Part shown: positions 1 through 4,878 of the stretch, in pieces
Layout of the letters: the number at the start of each line of letters is the position of its first letter
Position numbering within the stretch: position 1 is the stretch's first letter
From: Spirochaetia bacterium
GTDB lineage: Bacteria; Spirochaetota; Spirochaetia; Treponematales; Breznakiellaceae
DNA: 5,139 bases
NCBI GenBank assembly: GCA_026002265.1
Contig: BOBG01000134.1
Coordinates: 1-5,139 of the forward strand
Direction of reading: 5' to 3'
The notes under the pieces: generated by a model
Seen by the model: only the letters and a program-made list of their open reading frames with translations
What the model was told of the DNA's origin: nothing
The model's database searches: none
Made by a program: the position numbers and the translations under genes

Positions 1-101
1 TGCACATAACATACAGCTTACGCATCACCCCTTCGGGGCTCGGCCGGAAAAAAAACGCAGTCGGCCTTTGGCCTTAGTGCATTTTTTTTCCGGCACATTT
101 T
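1..101 (-). repeat. Right half of attC-like structured element (E0), left half missing
   Basis: Read on the minus strand, this matches the right halves of E2 and E4: AAAATGTGCCGG, then an A-tract/stem/T-tract hairpin (43-59 pairs with 78-94, one mismatch), then a small hairpin CCCC-TTC-GGGG (28-38), then GTATGTTATGTGCA at the window edge. The left arm and first stem (GGTTGTTTACGACG and following) are absent. In their place the sequence runs directly into the coding region of the neighbouring hypothetical gene. Its orientation is opposite to E1-E4. That it is a partial copy is seen directly; that it arose by a rearrangement or insertion into the gene is inference. Confidence 0.75.
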
Positions 102-435
102 GGGCAGGGGTTCTTGTGCCGTCATGCAGGGGCAAGCCCATACTTTCCCTGTCCGTGTCAGAAACGGCGGGATTATAGGCCAAATACGCCTTTACAAAGG
201 GGCGAATCGCTGCCTTAAGCGCGTCCCGCGCCTCATCTTTTGCCAAAACGTCCACTTTACCGCGATTTGGGTTTTCAGCGGCGGTGAATTTTGCCTGATA
301 AGCGGTGAATAAGGTCTGAATGGGCGTCAACGCCGCCTGTTCAATCTTAAAAGCCGACAAATGCCCTGCCGTGTAGGTGATAAGGGTGTTTGCCCAATCC
401 AAAAACGCCCCGTCCGCGTGCGGTATATAGTCCAT
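25..435 (-). CDS. Truncated hypothetical protein (MGLPLHDGTRTP family)
   Basis: 136 residues, start ATG at 435, preceded by AAGGAG (441-446) with 5-nt spacing. Residues 1-112 resemble a family of uncharacterised proteins I associate with treponemes and Bacteroidetes: an MDYIPHADGAF opening, an alpha-helical region with AENPNRGKVDVLAKDEAR (about 53-70), then YLAYNPAVSDTDRESMGLP and HDGTRTP (about 86-110). From memory, full members are nearer 200 residues and continue into a beta-rich domain. Here homology stops after TRTPAQ and the last ~24 residues (NVPEKK to GRAPKG) are translated from repeat element E0, which also supplies the TGA stop. No signal peptide or membrane segment is visible. The function of the family is unknown to me. 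It is either a decaying gene or one that tolerates loss of its C-terminal domain; I favour decay. Confidence 0.7.
   Translation of the reverse strand: MDYIPHADGAFLDWANTLITYTAGHLSAFKIEQAALTPIQTLFTAYQAKFTAAENPNRGKVDVLAKDEARDALKAAIRPFVKAYLAYNPAVSDTDRESMGLPLHDGTRTPAQNVPEKKCTKAKGRLRFFSGRAPKG
43..94. terminator. Bidirectional terminator-like hairpin in E0
   Basis: A 17-bp arm GCCGGAAAAAAAACGCA (43-59) pairs with TGCATTTTTTTTCCGGC (78-94) with a single mismatch, and the loop holds a nested GGCC-TTT-GGCC hairpin. A-runs before and T-runs after the GC core make it a plausible rho-independent terminator on both strands. On the minus strand it lies inside the 3' end of the hypothetical ORF, before its stop codon, so transcripts could end before the stop. 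Confidence 0.55.
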
Positions 436-448
436 AAACGCTCCTTTT

Positions 449-462
449 GGGGATATATCCCC
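449..462. promoter_or_regulatory. 14-bp perfect palindrome upstream of the start (operator or leader hairpin)
   Basis: GGGGATATATCCCC is perfectly self-complementary and sits two bases upstream (in the minus-strand sense) of the AAGGAG ribosome-binding site of the 25-435 gene. A candidate -10 (TATACT on the minus strand, 476-481) lies just upstream, so the palindrome would fall in the early transcribed leader. It could bind a dimeric regulator or fold next to the RBS. No good -35 is visible at 17 bp from that -10, so the promoter itself is weak evidence. Confidence 0.45.
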
Positions 463-499
463 TATATCTTGAATAAGTATACCATATTTTGGAAGTTTC

Positions 500-709
500 T
501 ACCAGACATTCGTTCCATGAAACTAAATATTCATTCCGCGAGATGAAACTTTGGGACTACGGAACTAAACTTTGGTCTCGTGGAACCAGACGTTAGTTCC
601 GCGGAATGAAACTTTCATTCCACGAAACCAGATCTTGATTCCGTGGAATGAGACTTTAAGACTATGGAATTAAGTCTTGGCATCACGGAACAAGGCAATA
701 ATTCCACAG
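500..709. repeat. Ten tandem degenerate 21-bp repeats
   Basis: Ten consecutive units of exactly 21 bp start at 500, 521, 542, 563, 584, 605, 626, 647, 668 and 689. The approximate unit is AAYYARAYTTT followed by RRTTCCRYGG. Individual units differ at many positions, yet the purine/pyrimidine class is kept at most of them: RR at 1-2 (all but the first unit), RRR at 5-7, Y at 8, R-Y-R-R at 18-21. Each unit is also a rough dyad: GGAAC on one side matches GTTCC on the other. The array fills the gap between the MATE stop codon (714-716) and the hypothetical gene's promoter region. A weak eleventh match (ACCATATTTTGG) lies at 481-492. Function unknown; 21 bp is two helical turns, so serial protein binding on one DNA face is possible. 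Confidence 0.85.
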
Positions 710-713
710 TTGT

Positions 714-2717
714 TTACGCCTTTGCCTTTACATATTCGCAAATGAGAGCCGCCGTTTTTTCCGCGCCTCTTCTACTGTCGATGCACAATTCGTATTGGCG
801 GGAATCGCCCCAAACGTTGCCGGATAGGTGTTTATGATATGCGGCGCGGGCGGCGTTTTGCGCATGGGTTTGTTTCCGTGCCTCATCTTCGGTAACACCG
901 TAAACCTTCATCACCTCTTTAATGCAGTGTTCTTCCGGCGCGTGAATAAATACACGAACCAGATTTTCATTGCCCTTTAACACATAATCGGCGGCGCGTC
1001 CCACAATCACACAAGAACCCGCATCAGCAATTTTTTGAATTGCTTTTCCCTGCGCGATAATCGCCTGCCTGACGACATCCGTATCCAGATACATATCGCG
1101 GACACCGGCAGGAGAAGCGGCATTGATACTGGAAATAAACTCCGCCGCAAGGCCGCTTTCCTGACCCGCAAGGGAAGTCATCTCTTTATAATAACAGGGA
1201 ATTCCCAGTTTTTCGGCGACCAGTTGACCCGCGAGGCGACCGTCTGAACCGTGTTCGCGGGCAATGGTGATAATAACGCCCGGACGGGATGGACGCAGTG
1301 CCGCTTGAGTGATAACTTCCGCAGTTTCGGCCGCTTCCGTTTTACTTATGTGTGCCTTGCCTATGCCCTTCCACACGCGCATTACTACGATAATTGTAAT
1401 AAGCAACGCCAAAATATCCGCGTGCGGGGCGGCCCAAAAAATTCCTGTAACACCAAAATACGCAGGAAGCGCAAAGGTGAATATAATCAAAAAGACAACA
1501 TCCCGAATCATGGAAAGCGGGATTGCCGCGCTTGCTTTGCCGATTGATTGCAGAAAAATAGCGCAAGCTTTTTGAACACAGGTAAATATAATAAGCGCAA
1601 GGTAAATGCGCACACACCGAATCGCAAAACTTGTGTAAAGTTCACCGTCACTTCCAAAAAGCGCAATACAGGCGCCGGGGAATAGCTCAAATATAATTGT
1701 CGCTATCGCGCTTGTTGTTATTGTCCAAAACATAACGTATTTAAACGCCTCGCGCACTCTGGTGTAGTGTTTCGCGCCGTAGTTAAAACCGATAACCGGC
1801 TGCGCTCCCGCCGCAATACCGATGGCGATATTAATAATGATCTGGAACAGTTTCATAATGACAACAAACGCGGCAAGCGGAATATCCGCGCCGTATTCGG
1901 AGAGCGCACCGTAAGATACGAGAAGTTTGTTATTTACCACGGTAACAATGACAATAGCAATCTGCGTGAGAAAACTTGATCCGCCCAGGGGCAAAACGCG
2001 GGAGACCGATTTCAGATTGGGAATAAAATCGGCGGCGCGGAGGCGAAACATTTTGCTTTTCCGAAGATACACCGCGCATATAACAAAACTCACAAACTGC
2101 CCGAAAATTGTCGCGTAAGCCGCACCTTTAATACCCCAACCCAACACAAAAATCGTGAGGGGGTCTAAGATAATGTTCAGCACCGCGCCCACCGCCATTG
2201 CCATCATAGCGTAACGGGGGCTGCCATCGGCGCGTATAATTCCCGCCATGGTGTTTTGCGCCAGCGCCAGCGGGATCATAATAAAAATGATACCGCCGTA
2301 ATCGCGGGTTAATTTGATTGTCGCGTCTGTAGCGCCAAGGGAGTAGAGTATTGTGTCTCCCGCCATATAACTTATAACTATCAGCACGGCACCCGTCAGG
2401 AACGAAAACAAAATACTGTTAGCGATTGTTTTACCGAGGTCTTTTGTATTTCCGCTTCCTTGCGCCAAACTTAAATACGCCGCCACGCCATCGCCGAATA
2501 ACAGCGACAATGCCCAGCCGACTACGGTAATGGGGAAGATTATACCTGTTGCCGCGTTGCCCAAATAGCCAAGATAACTATTGCCGATAAAGATCTGATC
2601 AACGATGTTGTAAAGACACGAGATGATCAGTGAAATGACGCACGGAACAATGAACTTCGGTAAAAGCTTTTTCACCGGTTCCGTAAGAAGATAGTTGTTC
2701 TGCTGAACGATTTCCAT
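714..2717 (-). CDS. MATE family efflux transporter fused to cytidylate-kinase-like domain
   Basis: 667 residues; ATG at 2717 with AAGGAG (2724-2729) six bases upstream. Residues ~10-447 are a full 12-helix MATE (multidrug and toxin extrusion) transporter of the MepA/clostridial type, an inner-membrane cation-coupled exporter. Typical segments are YNIVDQIFIGN (36-46), IRADGSPRYAMM (160-171) with GAVLNIILDPLTIF (177-190), and AAGAQPVIGFNYGAKHY (302-318). A charged linker (~448-479) leads to a domain at ~480-667 that matches the cytidylate-kinase-like family (Cytidylate_kin2): VIITIAREHG, a P-loop-like GSDGR (490-494; family usually GSGGR), VIVGRAADYVL (570-580), RVFIHAP (588-594), and ARAAYHKHLSGNVWGD (623-638). 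Normal MATE proteins stop near 450, so the fusion is clear. The substrate, and whether the kinase domain phosphorylates a nucleotide or only senses one, cannot be read from sequence. It appears monocistronic: its own promoter lies upstream and a repeat array follows immediately. Confidence 0.93.
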   Translation of the reverse strand: MEIVQQNNYLLTEPVKKLLPKFIVPCVISLIISCLYNIVDQIFIGNSYLGYLGNAATGIIFPITVVGWALSLLFGDGVAAYLSLAQGSGNTKDLGKTIANSILFSFLTGAVLIVISYMAGDTILYSLGATDATIKLTRDYGGIIFIMIPLALAQNTMAGIIRADGSPRYAMMAMAVGAVLNIILDPLTIFVLGWGIKGAAYATIFGQFVSFVICAVYLRKSKMFRLRAADFIPNLKSVSRVLPLGGSSFLTQIAIVIVTVVNNKLLVSYGALSEYGADIPLAAFVVIMKLFQIIINIAIGIAAGAQPVIGFNYGAKHYTRVREAFKYVMFWTITTSAIATIIFELFPGACIALFGSDGELYTSFAIRCVRIYLALIIFTCVQKACAIFLQSIGKASAAIPLSMIRDVVFLIIFTFALPAYFGVTGIFWAAPHADILALLITIIVVMRVWKGIGKAHISKTEAAETAEVITQAALRPSRPGVIITIAREHGSDGRLAGQLVAEKLGIPCYYKEMTSLAGQESGLAAEFISSINAASPAGVRDMYLDTDVVRQAIIAQGKAIQKIADAGSCVIVGRAADYVLKGNENLVRVFIHAPEEHCIKEVMKVYGVTEDEARKQTHAQNAARAAYHKHLSGNVWGDSRQYELCIDSRRGAEKTAALICEYVKAKA

Positions 2718-2721
2718 GTTC

Positions 2722-2754
2722 GACTCCTTGAGAAAAATAATAATGTGTGGAGTC
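2722..2754 (-). promoter_or_regulatory. Possible RBS-sequestering hairpin before the MATE gene
   Basis: In the minus-strand leader, GACTCC (plus 2749-2754) can pair with GGAGTC (plus 2722-2727), which overlaps the AAGGAG Shine-Dalgarno. The stem is six bp with a 21-nt AT-rich loop, so it is weak and may be chance. If formed it would mask the ribosome-binding site. Confidence 0.3.
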
Positions 2755-2801
2755 TTTTACGCGGATGCTGTCGCAAATGCGTGGAAAGTTACCTGAAAAC
2801 C

Positions 2802-2838
2802 GTCAATCAAATGATTTTGACTGATTATATAATTATAT
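2802..2838. promoter_or_regulatory. Operator-like dyads at the MATE promoter
   Basis: Two AT-rich dyads abut. GTCAA...TTGAC (2802-2821) encloses AATCA-AA-TGATT (2805-2816), and ATATAATTATAT (2827-2838) is a perfect palindrome overlapping the -10 hexamer. The first lies at about +4 to +23, where a bound repressor would block initiation. MarR- or TetR-type control is common for MATE pumps, but no regulator gene is in the window, so the assignment is inference. Confidence 0.4.
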
Positions 2839-2860
2839 CAGAATGTAATTTTTTGTTCAA
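2832..2860 (-). promoter_or_regulatory. Sigma70-type promoter of the MATE gene
   Basis: On the minus strand, TTGAAC (plus 2855-2860) and TATAAT (plus 2832-2837) are separated by exactly 17 bp. The -10 is consensus and the -35 matches 4 of 6. Transcription would begin near 2825, giving a leader of about 108 nt before the ATG at 2717, long enough for leader-mediated control. Confidence 0.75.
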
Positions 2861-2902
2861 GCCCACCCATAGGAATTATTTTTATACCATAAAAACATAT
2901 TC

Positions 2903-2924
2903 CCCGCGCCACGGATGGCGCGGG
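2903..2924. terminator. Strong GC hairpin, likely terminator/insulator
   Basis: CCCGCGCCA (2903-2911), loop CGGA, TGGCGCGGG (2916-2924): a perfect 9-bp stem with a tetraloop. On the minus strand it is followed by GAATATGTTTTTATGG, on the plus strand by TCTTCGTATATTTC; neither T-tract is ideal. It sits between the element array and the MATE promoter. It could therefore stop minus-strand transcription leaving the array before the MATE promoter. Confidence 0.5.
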
Positions 2925-2997
2925 TCTTCGTATATTTCAGGTTTTTTGTTGCTTCTTTATAATTCTTTTTCAATATATTTGGGGCATTTCAAATTTC

Positions 2998-3129
2998 GTA
3001 TAACGTTCCGGTTGTTTATGACGGTTTTGCGGTTGCGATAAAGGAAACCGTAGGTTTCCAGCAACCGCAAAACTGTGGCGCAAGCCCAAGCCGGCTATTG
3101 CCGGCGCAGCATAAACAACCCTGCTAAGC
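2998..3129. repeat. attC-like element E1 (array-end copy, degenerate ends)
   Basis: The left box GTATAAC (2998-3004) is followed by arm GGTTGTTTATG (3010-3020), which pairs perfectly with CATAAACAACC (3110-3120). Stem I is 13 bp: GTTTTGCGGTTGC (3024-3036) with GCAACCGCAAAAC (3061-3073), enclosing GGAAACC-GTA-GGTTTCC. Stem III is GCCGGC-TATT-GCCGGC (3090-3105). The long A/T stem II seen in E2 and E4 is missing. The right box is GCTAAGC (3123-3129), one base off the attC R' consensus GTTRRRY. Both end boxes have drifted from the TGCACATAAC / GTTATGTGCA ends of E3 and E4, as expected for the oldest, terminal site of a cassette array. Confidence 0.7.
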
Positions 3130-3237
3130 GATCGTAGCCCGTAACTGATGCTATTCCGGCTAGGTATAAGCATTATGGTATAGTACCGGATAATTCCCGG
3201 TATATCTTTTTACAATATAAATGAATCGGGCTATGTC
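3130..3237. other. Gene-less segment between E1 and E2 (empty or remnant cassette)
   Basis: About 108 bp with no convincing ORF. It is bounded by inverted matches that include the element boxes: GCTAAGCGATCGTAGCCCG (3123-3141) and, inverted, CGGGCTATGTCGCTTAAC (3227-3244). Inside is a hairpin TACCGG...CCGGTA (3184-3202) followed shortly by TTTTT, a weak terminator-like structure on the plus strand. The arrangement resembles a cassette that has lost its gene; a small untranslated RNA cannot be excluded. Confidence 0.4.
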
Positions 3238-3407
3238 GCTTAACGTGAAAGCTATACGACGTTTTTATGGCCCGAATAAGGAAACCGTAGGTTTCCAGGG
3301 CCATAAAAATGTGCCGGAAAAAAACCCCACCAAGGCTCTACTGCGCCGACTGGGGTTTTTTTCCGGCCAAGCCGCTACTGCGGCGCAGCGTATAGCGTAT
3401 GTTATGT
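3238..3407. repeat. attC-like element E2
   Basis: The left box GCTTAAC (3238-3244) fits the attC R'' consensus RYYYAAC exactly, and the right box GTTATGT (3401-3407) is R'-like. The L-type arms are GCTATACG (3251-3258) and CGTATAGC (3389-3396), perfectly complementary but unrelated in sequence to the arms of E1 and E3. Stem I is TTTTTATGGCCC (3262-3273) with GGGCCATAAAAA (3298-3309), enclosing GGAAACC-GTA-GGTTTCC. Stem II is a perfect 17-bp pairing (3313-3329 with 3351-3367). Stem III is GCCGC-TACT-GCGGC (3371-3384). The pairing is retained although the stem sequences differ from the other copies. Confidence 0.75.
3313..3367. terminator. Bidirectional terminator-like stem II of E2
   Basis: GCCGGAAAAAAACCCCA (3313-3329) pairs perfectly with TGGGGTTTTTTTCCGGC (3351-3367). 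The CCCC/GGGG core is flanked by A7 on one side and T7 on the other, so each strand has a stem followed by a U-run. It lies about 90 bp downstream of the minus-strand lipoprotein stop and is the first good terminator for that gene. Confidence 0.55.
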
Positions 3408-3456
3408 GCAGTGGCGGCGTACCCCATTATTATACAATAATTTTCTATTCCATAAT

Positions 3457-3834
3457 TTAATATATCCTTAATTTTATTAAGATATTTCCAGTAATAAATT
3501 CATTATCTGGAACAAATTGGATTAAACACTCCGGTTCATACCAATCAGTCCTATCTATCTTTTCCATTATTTTTCCTTCAAGGTTAAATCTCATTTTATA
3601 ACCTTTTTCATAAGGCGAGTGTATAATATAAAGTATTCCTTTTCCGTTTATAAAACCACTAATTTCTACTCTCATACCACTAGGATATTCGCTCTCACCA
3701 TATTCATTAATATTGATTTTATATAATTCACTAAAACTATAATTTAATTGCGAATATTCTTTTACAAATCTATATTCAGGCAAAGAATTACAACCTATTA
3801 TAAATAAGCATAATATTACTAAAAAATATTTCAT
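3457..3834 (-). CDS. Small predicted lipoprotein, function unknown
   Basis: 125 residues; ATG at 3834 preceded by GAGGAG (plus 3840-3845) five bases upstream. The N-terminus is a lipoprotein signal peptide: MKYF, a hydrophobic stretch LVILCLF, then lipobox IIGC with the acylated cysteine at residue 15 and N-S after it. The mature ~110-residue part has no transmembrane segment and alternates short polar and hydrophobic runs, suggesting a beta-rich fold (for example GKGILYIIHSPYEKGYKMRF at 64-83). It should be exported and membrane-anchored. I recognise no family beyond the lipoprotein signal. The gene is far more AT-rich than the MATE gene, lies alone between elements E2 and E3, has its own promoter, and ends 50 bp before E2. 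Small secreted lipoproteins of unknown role are typical of chromosomal integron cassettes; that link is inference. Confidence 0.82.
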   Translation of the reverse strand: MKYFLVILCLFIIGCNSLPEYRFVKEYSQLNYSFSELYKININEYGESEYPSGMRVEISGFINGKGILYIIHSPYEKGYKMRFNLEGKIMEKIDRTDWYEPECLIQFVPDNEFITGNILIKLRIY

Positions 3835-3858
3835 TTAATCTCCTCTATAGAGTAAATT

Positions 3859-3873
3859 AGCGACAAAGTCGCT
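3859..3873 (-). promoter_or_regulatory. Leader hairpin of the lipoprotein gene
   Basis: AGCGAC-AAA-GTCGCT is a perfect 6-bp stem with a 3-nt loop in the short 5' leader, between the predicted transcription start (~3890) and the Shine-Dalgarno at 3840-3845. It has no T-run, so it is more likely an RNA-stability element or operator than a terminator. Confidence 0.35.
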
Positions 3874-3896
3874 TGGCATAATTTATTCATATCTTT

Positions 3897-3925
3897 ATTT
3901 TATACTTATTCTGCCCATAAGTCAA
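3897..3925 (-). promoter_or_regulatory. Sigma70-type promoter of the lipoprotein gene
   Basis: On the minus strand, TTGACT (plus 3920-3925) is separated by 17 bp from TAAAAT (plus 3897-3902), each 5 of 6 to consensus. The leader to the ATG at 3834 would be about 56 nt. The promoter lies inside the segment between E2 and E3, so the gene carries its own expression signal. Confidence 0.7.
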
Positions 3926-4004
3926 TACAATTTTATAAATAATTTCATGTCCTATTCTTTGAAAATGTTTTATTATAATTCCCAACCAGCTTAGCCCCAA
4001 TTGC

Positions 4005-4180
4005 ACATAACGTTCCGGTTGTTTACGACGTTTTTGTTGCCCGAATAAGGGCTTTGTGAAGCAAAGACCAGGGCAACAAAAATGTGCTGGAGTGAGGCGT
4101 GGGAATGGAGCACAGCGGAATGACCTAGCCGAACGGAAGCCGAGGAGCGAAGCGACGAAGCGTAAACAATCCTGTTATGT
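4005..4180. repeat. attC-like element E3
   Basis: The ends are TGCACATAAC (4002-4011) and GTTATGTGCA (4174-4183), perfect 10-bp inverted repeats whose inner seven bases form the R-type boxes. The arms GGTTGTTTACG (4017-4027) and CGTAAACAATC (4161-4171) pair with one G-T type mismatch. Stem I is TTTTTGTTGCCC (4031-4042) with GGGCAACAAAAA (4071-4082), enclosing CTTTG-TGAAG-CAAAG. The remainder (4083-4160) diverges from E2 and E4 and lacks the A/T stem II; it can form GTGCT...AGCAC. The copy lies 30 bp past the stop codon of the minus-strand acetyltransferase gene. Confidence 0.75.
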
Positions 4181-4212
4181 GCAGTTTGCCCGTACTCCAT
4201 TTCTTCATTATT

Positions 4213-4773
4213 CTATTTTCTTATTTCCTTTAATATTTTATTATTTTCATAAAATTCTTTTTCCAATATATCCATATATATTATATTATGTGTTTTCCTT
4301 TCTCGTTTTAATGCTTCCCGCCTTTTCCCAATAATATTAAAACCTACTTTTTTATAACATTTTATTGCCCCTATATTATATTCAAAAGCATTTAATAACA
4401 CATTATGTAAATTTAATGCTTTAAATCCATAATCCAATAATAATGTTAATGCTTCACTTCCATATCCCTTATTCCAGTAATTTTTATTCCCTATATAAAT
4501 GCCGATTTCTGCCGTTTGATTTAAATGATCTATGCTTTTGAAACTACAGCAACCTATTATCTCGTTCTTATTTTTATCTATAATTGAATAATAATGATCT
4601 TTTGATACATTTTTTAAAATTTCTATTTCATTTTCATTATTTACATTTTTACTGTAGAGGTTCAGATTTAGTGTTATTTCTAAATCGTTTAGCCATTCAG
4701 TTATTTTTTCAGCATCATTAATATCCATTGGTGACAAAAAACATTTATTTCCAATTATTTTCTTAAAATACAT
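4213..4773 (-). CDS. GNAT family N-acetyltransferase (RimJ/RimL type)
   Basis: 186 residues, the normal length for this family. ATG at 4773 is preceded by a full anti-SD match GGAGGTGA (plus 4778-4785). The fold order is that of Acetyltransf_3/RimJ-RimL enzymes, which move an acetyl group from acetyl-CoA to an amine: an N-terminal LSPMDINDAEKITEWLND segment (13-30), then NEIIGCCSFKSID (70-82), the AEIGIYIGNKNYWNKGYGSEAL stretch (88-109) containing the acetyl-CoA pyrophosphate loop WNKGYG, and a C-terminal NIGAIKCYKKVGF (133-145) followed by the KRRE...YMDIL strand. It is cytoplasmic, with no signal peptide. The acceptor could be a protein N-terminus, an amino sugar, an antibiotic or a polyamine, and cannot be told from sequence. 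The gene is strongly AT-rich, stands alone between E3 and E4, and has its own consensus promoter. Acetyltransferases are frequent integron-cassette genes. Confidence 0.9.
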   Translation of the reverse strand: MYFKKIIGNKCFLSPMDINDAEKITEWLNDLEITLNLNLYSKNVNNENEIEILKNVSKDHYYSIIDKNKNEIIGCCSFKSIDHLNQTAEIGIYIGNKNYWNKGYGSEALTLLLDYGFKALNLHNVLLNAFEYNIGAIKCYKKVGFNIIGKRREALKRERKTHNIIYMDILEKEFYENNKILKEIRK

Positions 4774-4804
4774 TCGTTCACCTCCATTTATTTCCCTTTA
4801 TTCT

Positions 4805-4833
4805 ATTATATATCAATTTTGCTTTTGTGTCAA
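4805..4833 (-). promoter_or_regulatory. Consensus sigma70 promoter of the acetyltransferase gene
   Basis: On the minus strand, TTGACA (plus 4828-4833) and TATAAT (plus 4805-4810) are both exact consensus hexamers separated by 17 bp. The predicted start near 4798 gives a leader of about 25 nt carrying a perfect Shine-Dalgarno. Strong constitutive expression is expected. Confidence 0.85.
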
Positions 4834-4878
4834 TATATTTTTTATATAAATTCTTCCATAAAGCTTAGGGCAAATTGC

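Noticed and set aside
584..670. 21-bp repeats read as a heptapeptide repeat (NQTLVPR, NETFIPR, NQILIPW)
   Set aside because: 21 bp is seven codons and four units stay open, but there is no start codon or RBS and the other units carry in-frame stops. The minus strand gives similar peptides because the units are near-palindromic.
500..709. CRISPR array
   Set aside because: The units are contiguous with no unique spacers, are shorter than usual CRISPR repeats and are too divergent; there are no cas genes.
1035..2118. Several plus-strand ORFs (1035-1247, 1251-1547, 1309-1575, 1767-1979, 1927-2118) and minus-strand overlaps (1342-1617, 1508-1690)
   Set aside because: All lie inside the MATE-kinase reading frame, which has unmistakable family motifs over its full length; none has a recognisable domain or a good RBS.
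2745..3041. 98-codon plus-strand ORF
   Set aside because: It crosses the MATE promoter, the GC hairpin and the left end of E1, has no family resemblance, and is best explained as chance.
2970..3173. 67-codon minus-strand ORF across E1
   Set aside because: It covers the element's hairpins and arms; an open frame here follows from the repeat's composition.
3221..3460. 79-codon plus-strand ORF running through E2
   Set aside because: It lies almost wholly inside the structured element, has no convincing Shine-Dalgarno, and its NVPEK...FFSG portion recurs in E0 and E4 only because the element sequence recurs. In E3 the same frame is stopped.
3991..4334. ORFs 3991-4200 (minus) and 4056-4334 (plus) over E3
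   Set aside because: Both are contained in, or run out of, the structured element; the plus-strand one also overlaps the end of the acetyltransferase gene antisense.
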